A DNA stretch of 64,000 nt, taken from the NCBI RefSeq assembly GCF_023078275.1, contig NC_062992.1, positions 14,297,706 to 14,361,705 of the forward strand. Direction: 5' to 3'. This DNA is from Leguminivora glycinivorella. Taxonomy: Eukaryota > Arthropoda > Insecta > Lepidoptera > Tortricidae. The notes beneath the pieces were generated by a model, which did no database searches, was not told the DNA's origin, and saw only the letters and a list, made by a program, of their open reading frames with translations. The first letter of the stretch is position 1. Each line of letters opens with the position of its first letter. Shown here one piece after another: positions 63,779 to 64,000 of the stretch. The position numbers were made by a program, and so were the translations under genes.

Positions 63779-64000
63779 CATAGAGGAATAAGTAAGGGAA
63801 GAGTTATAACTCCATACATCAGTAAATACGAGTTATTTGTATAGGCATAGTTAAGTGACATCTAGCGACAATCACGCGTCAACTAGCGTGAATTATCAGT
63901 ACCACTACTCGATACTATGTGGCAACATTGTCTTGCCAAGAAAATAATATTAGATCAGTTTAAAACTTATATTACAAGCAAAAGGAATTGAAAACAGAAT
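63779..64000. mobile_element. Family H, left half, cut by the window edge
   Basis: CATAGAGGAATAAGTAAGGG ... ACATCTAGCGACAATCACGC; closest to the 45237 copy (shares GTATAGGCATAGTTAAGTGA-like text). Confidence 0.8.

Noticed and set aside
61311..64000. N-terminal (QUA1) exon of the KH gene
   Set aside because: No minus-strand block with acceptor/donor and QUA1-like residues was found; most of the stretch is assignable to repeats.

Overview
The window is a gene-poor piece of nuclear insect DNA, almost certainly from a moth or butterfly (Lepidoptera). It is AT-rich and has no bacterial gene organisation. It is packed with repeat types typical of Lepidoptera: short Helitron-like elements of the Lep1 type (TCCATACTAATATTATAAAT ... 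AAAGCTAG), tRNA-headed SINEs, CpG-rich hairpin MITEs and 3' ends of non-LTR retrotransposons. No complete gene lies in the window.

One real gene can be assembled by eye, on the minus strand. Nine coding exons run from 60388 down to the stop codon at 12054. All have usable splice sites, and every junction phase agrees (971 coding nt = 2 nt + 322 codons + stop). The product is a STAR-type KH RNA-binding protein of the Sam68/KHDRBS/quaking-related group. Exon 1 leads into the KH fold, exon 2 carries the GPKG loop, exon 3 and the start of exon 4 form the QUA2-like region, and exons 4-9 give a low-complexity Ala/Pro/Arg tail. Its N-terminus (QUA1 part, promoter) must lie beyond 64000. Introns of 119 bp to about 15.8 kb hold nearly everything else.

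Region by region: 1-12000 lies downstream of the gene and is a mosaic of MITEs, SINEs and Helitron-like elements. At 12054-12129 is the last coding exon. At 12923-14696 is a TIR element with helically spaced CAGGTGAACGAC motifs. At 14963-15771 is a 10-copy, 89-bp minisatellite made from the end of exon 8 plus its own splice donor. Exon 8 (15772-15925) follows, then nested hAT elements (17607-19229), exons 7-5 (22346-23045) and exon 4 (26204-26335). The large intron 3 (26336-41702) holds a 3.4-kb long-TIR element with a decayed spliced gene, a P-like element with a THAP-type first exon (33947-35131), a solo LTR (36623-37403) and a relic copy of exon 3 (39943-40042). Exon 3 is at 41703-41849, a LINE/hAT/LINE nest at 42000-43690 and exon 2 at 44411-44527. 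Intron 1 (44528-60290) holds a 3.6-kb foldback element, the J-family nest and a Helitron-like copy with foreign filler that ends 22 bp from the donor of exon 1.

Repeat family letters (A, B, C ...) are local labels for sequences that recur within this window. Superfamily calls rest on terminal repeats and target-site duplications (TSDs) read directly, not on database matches.
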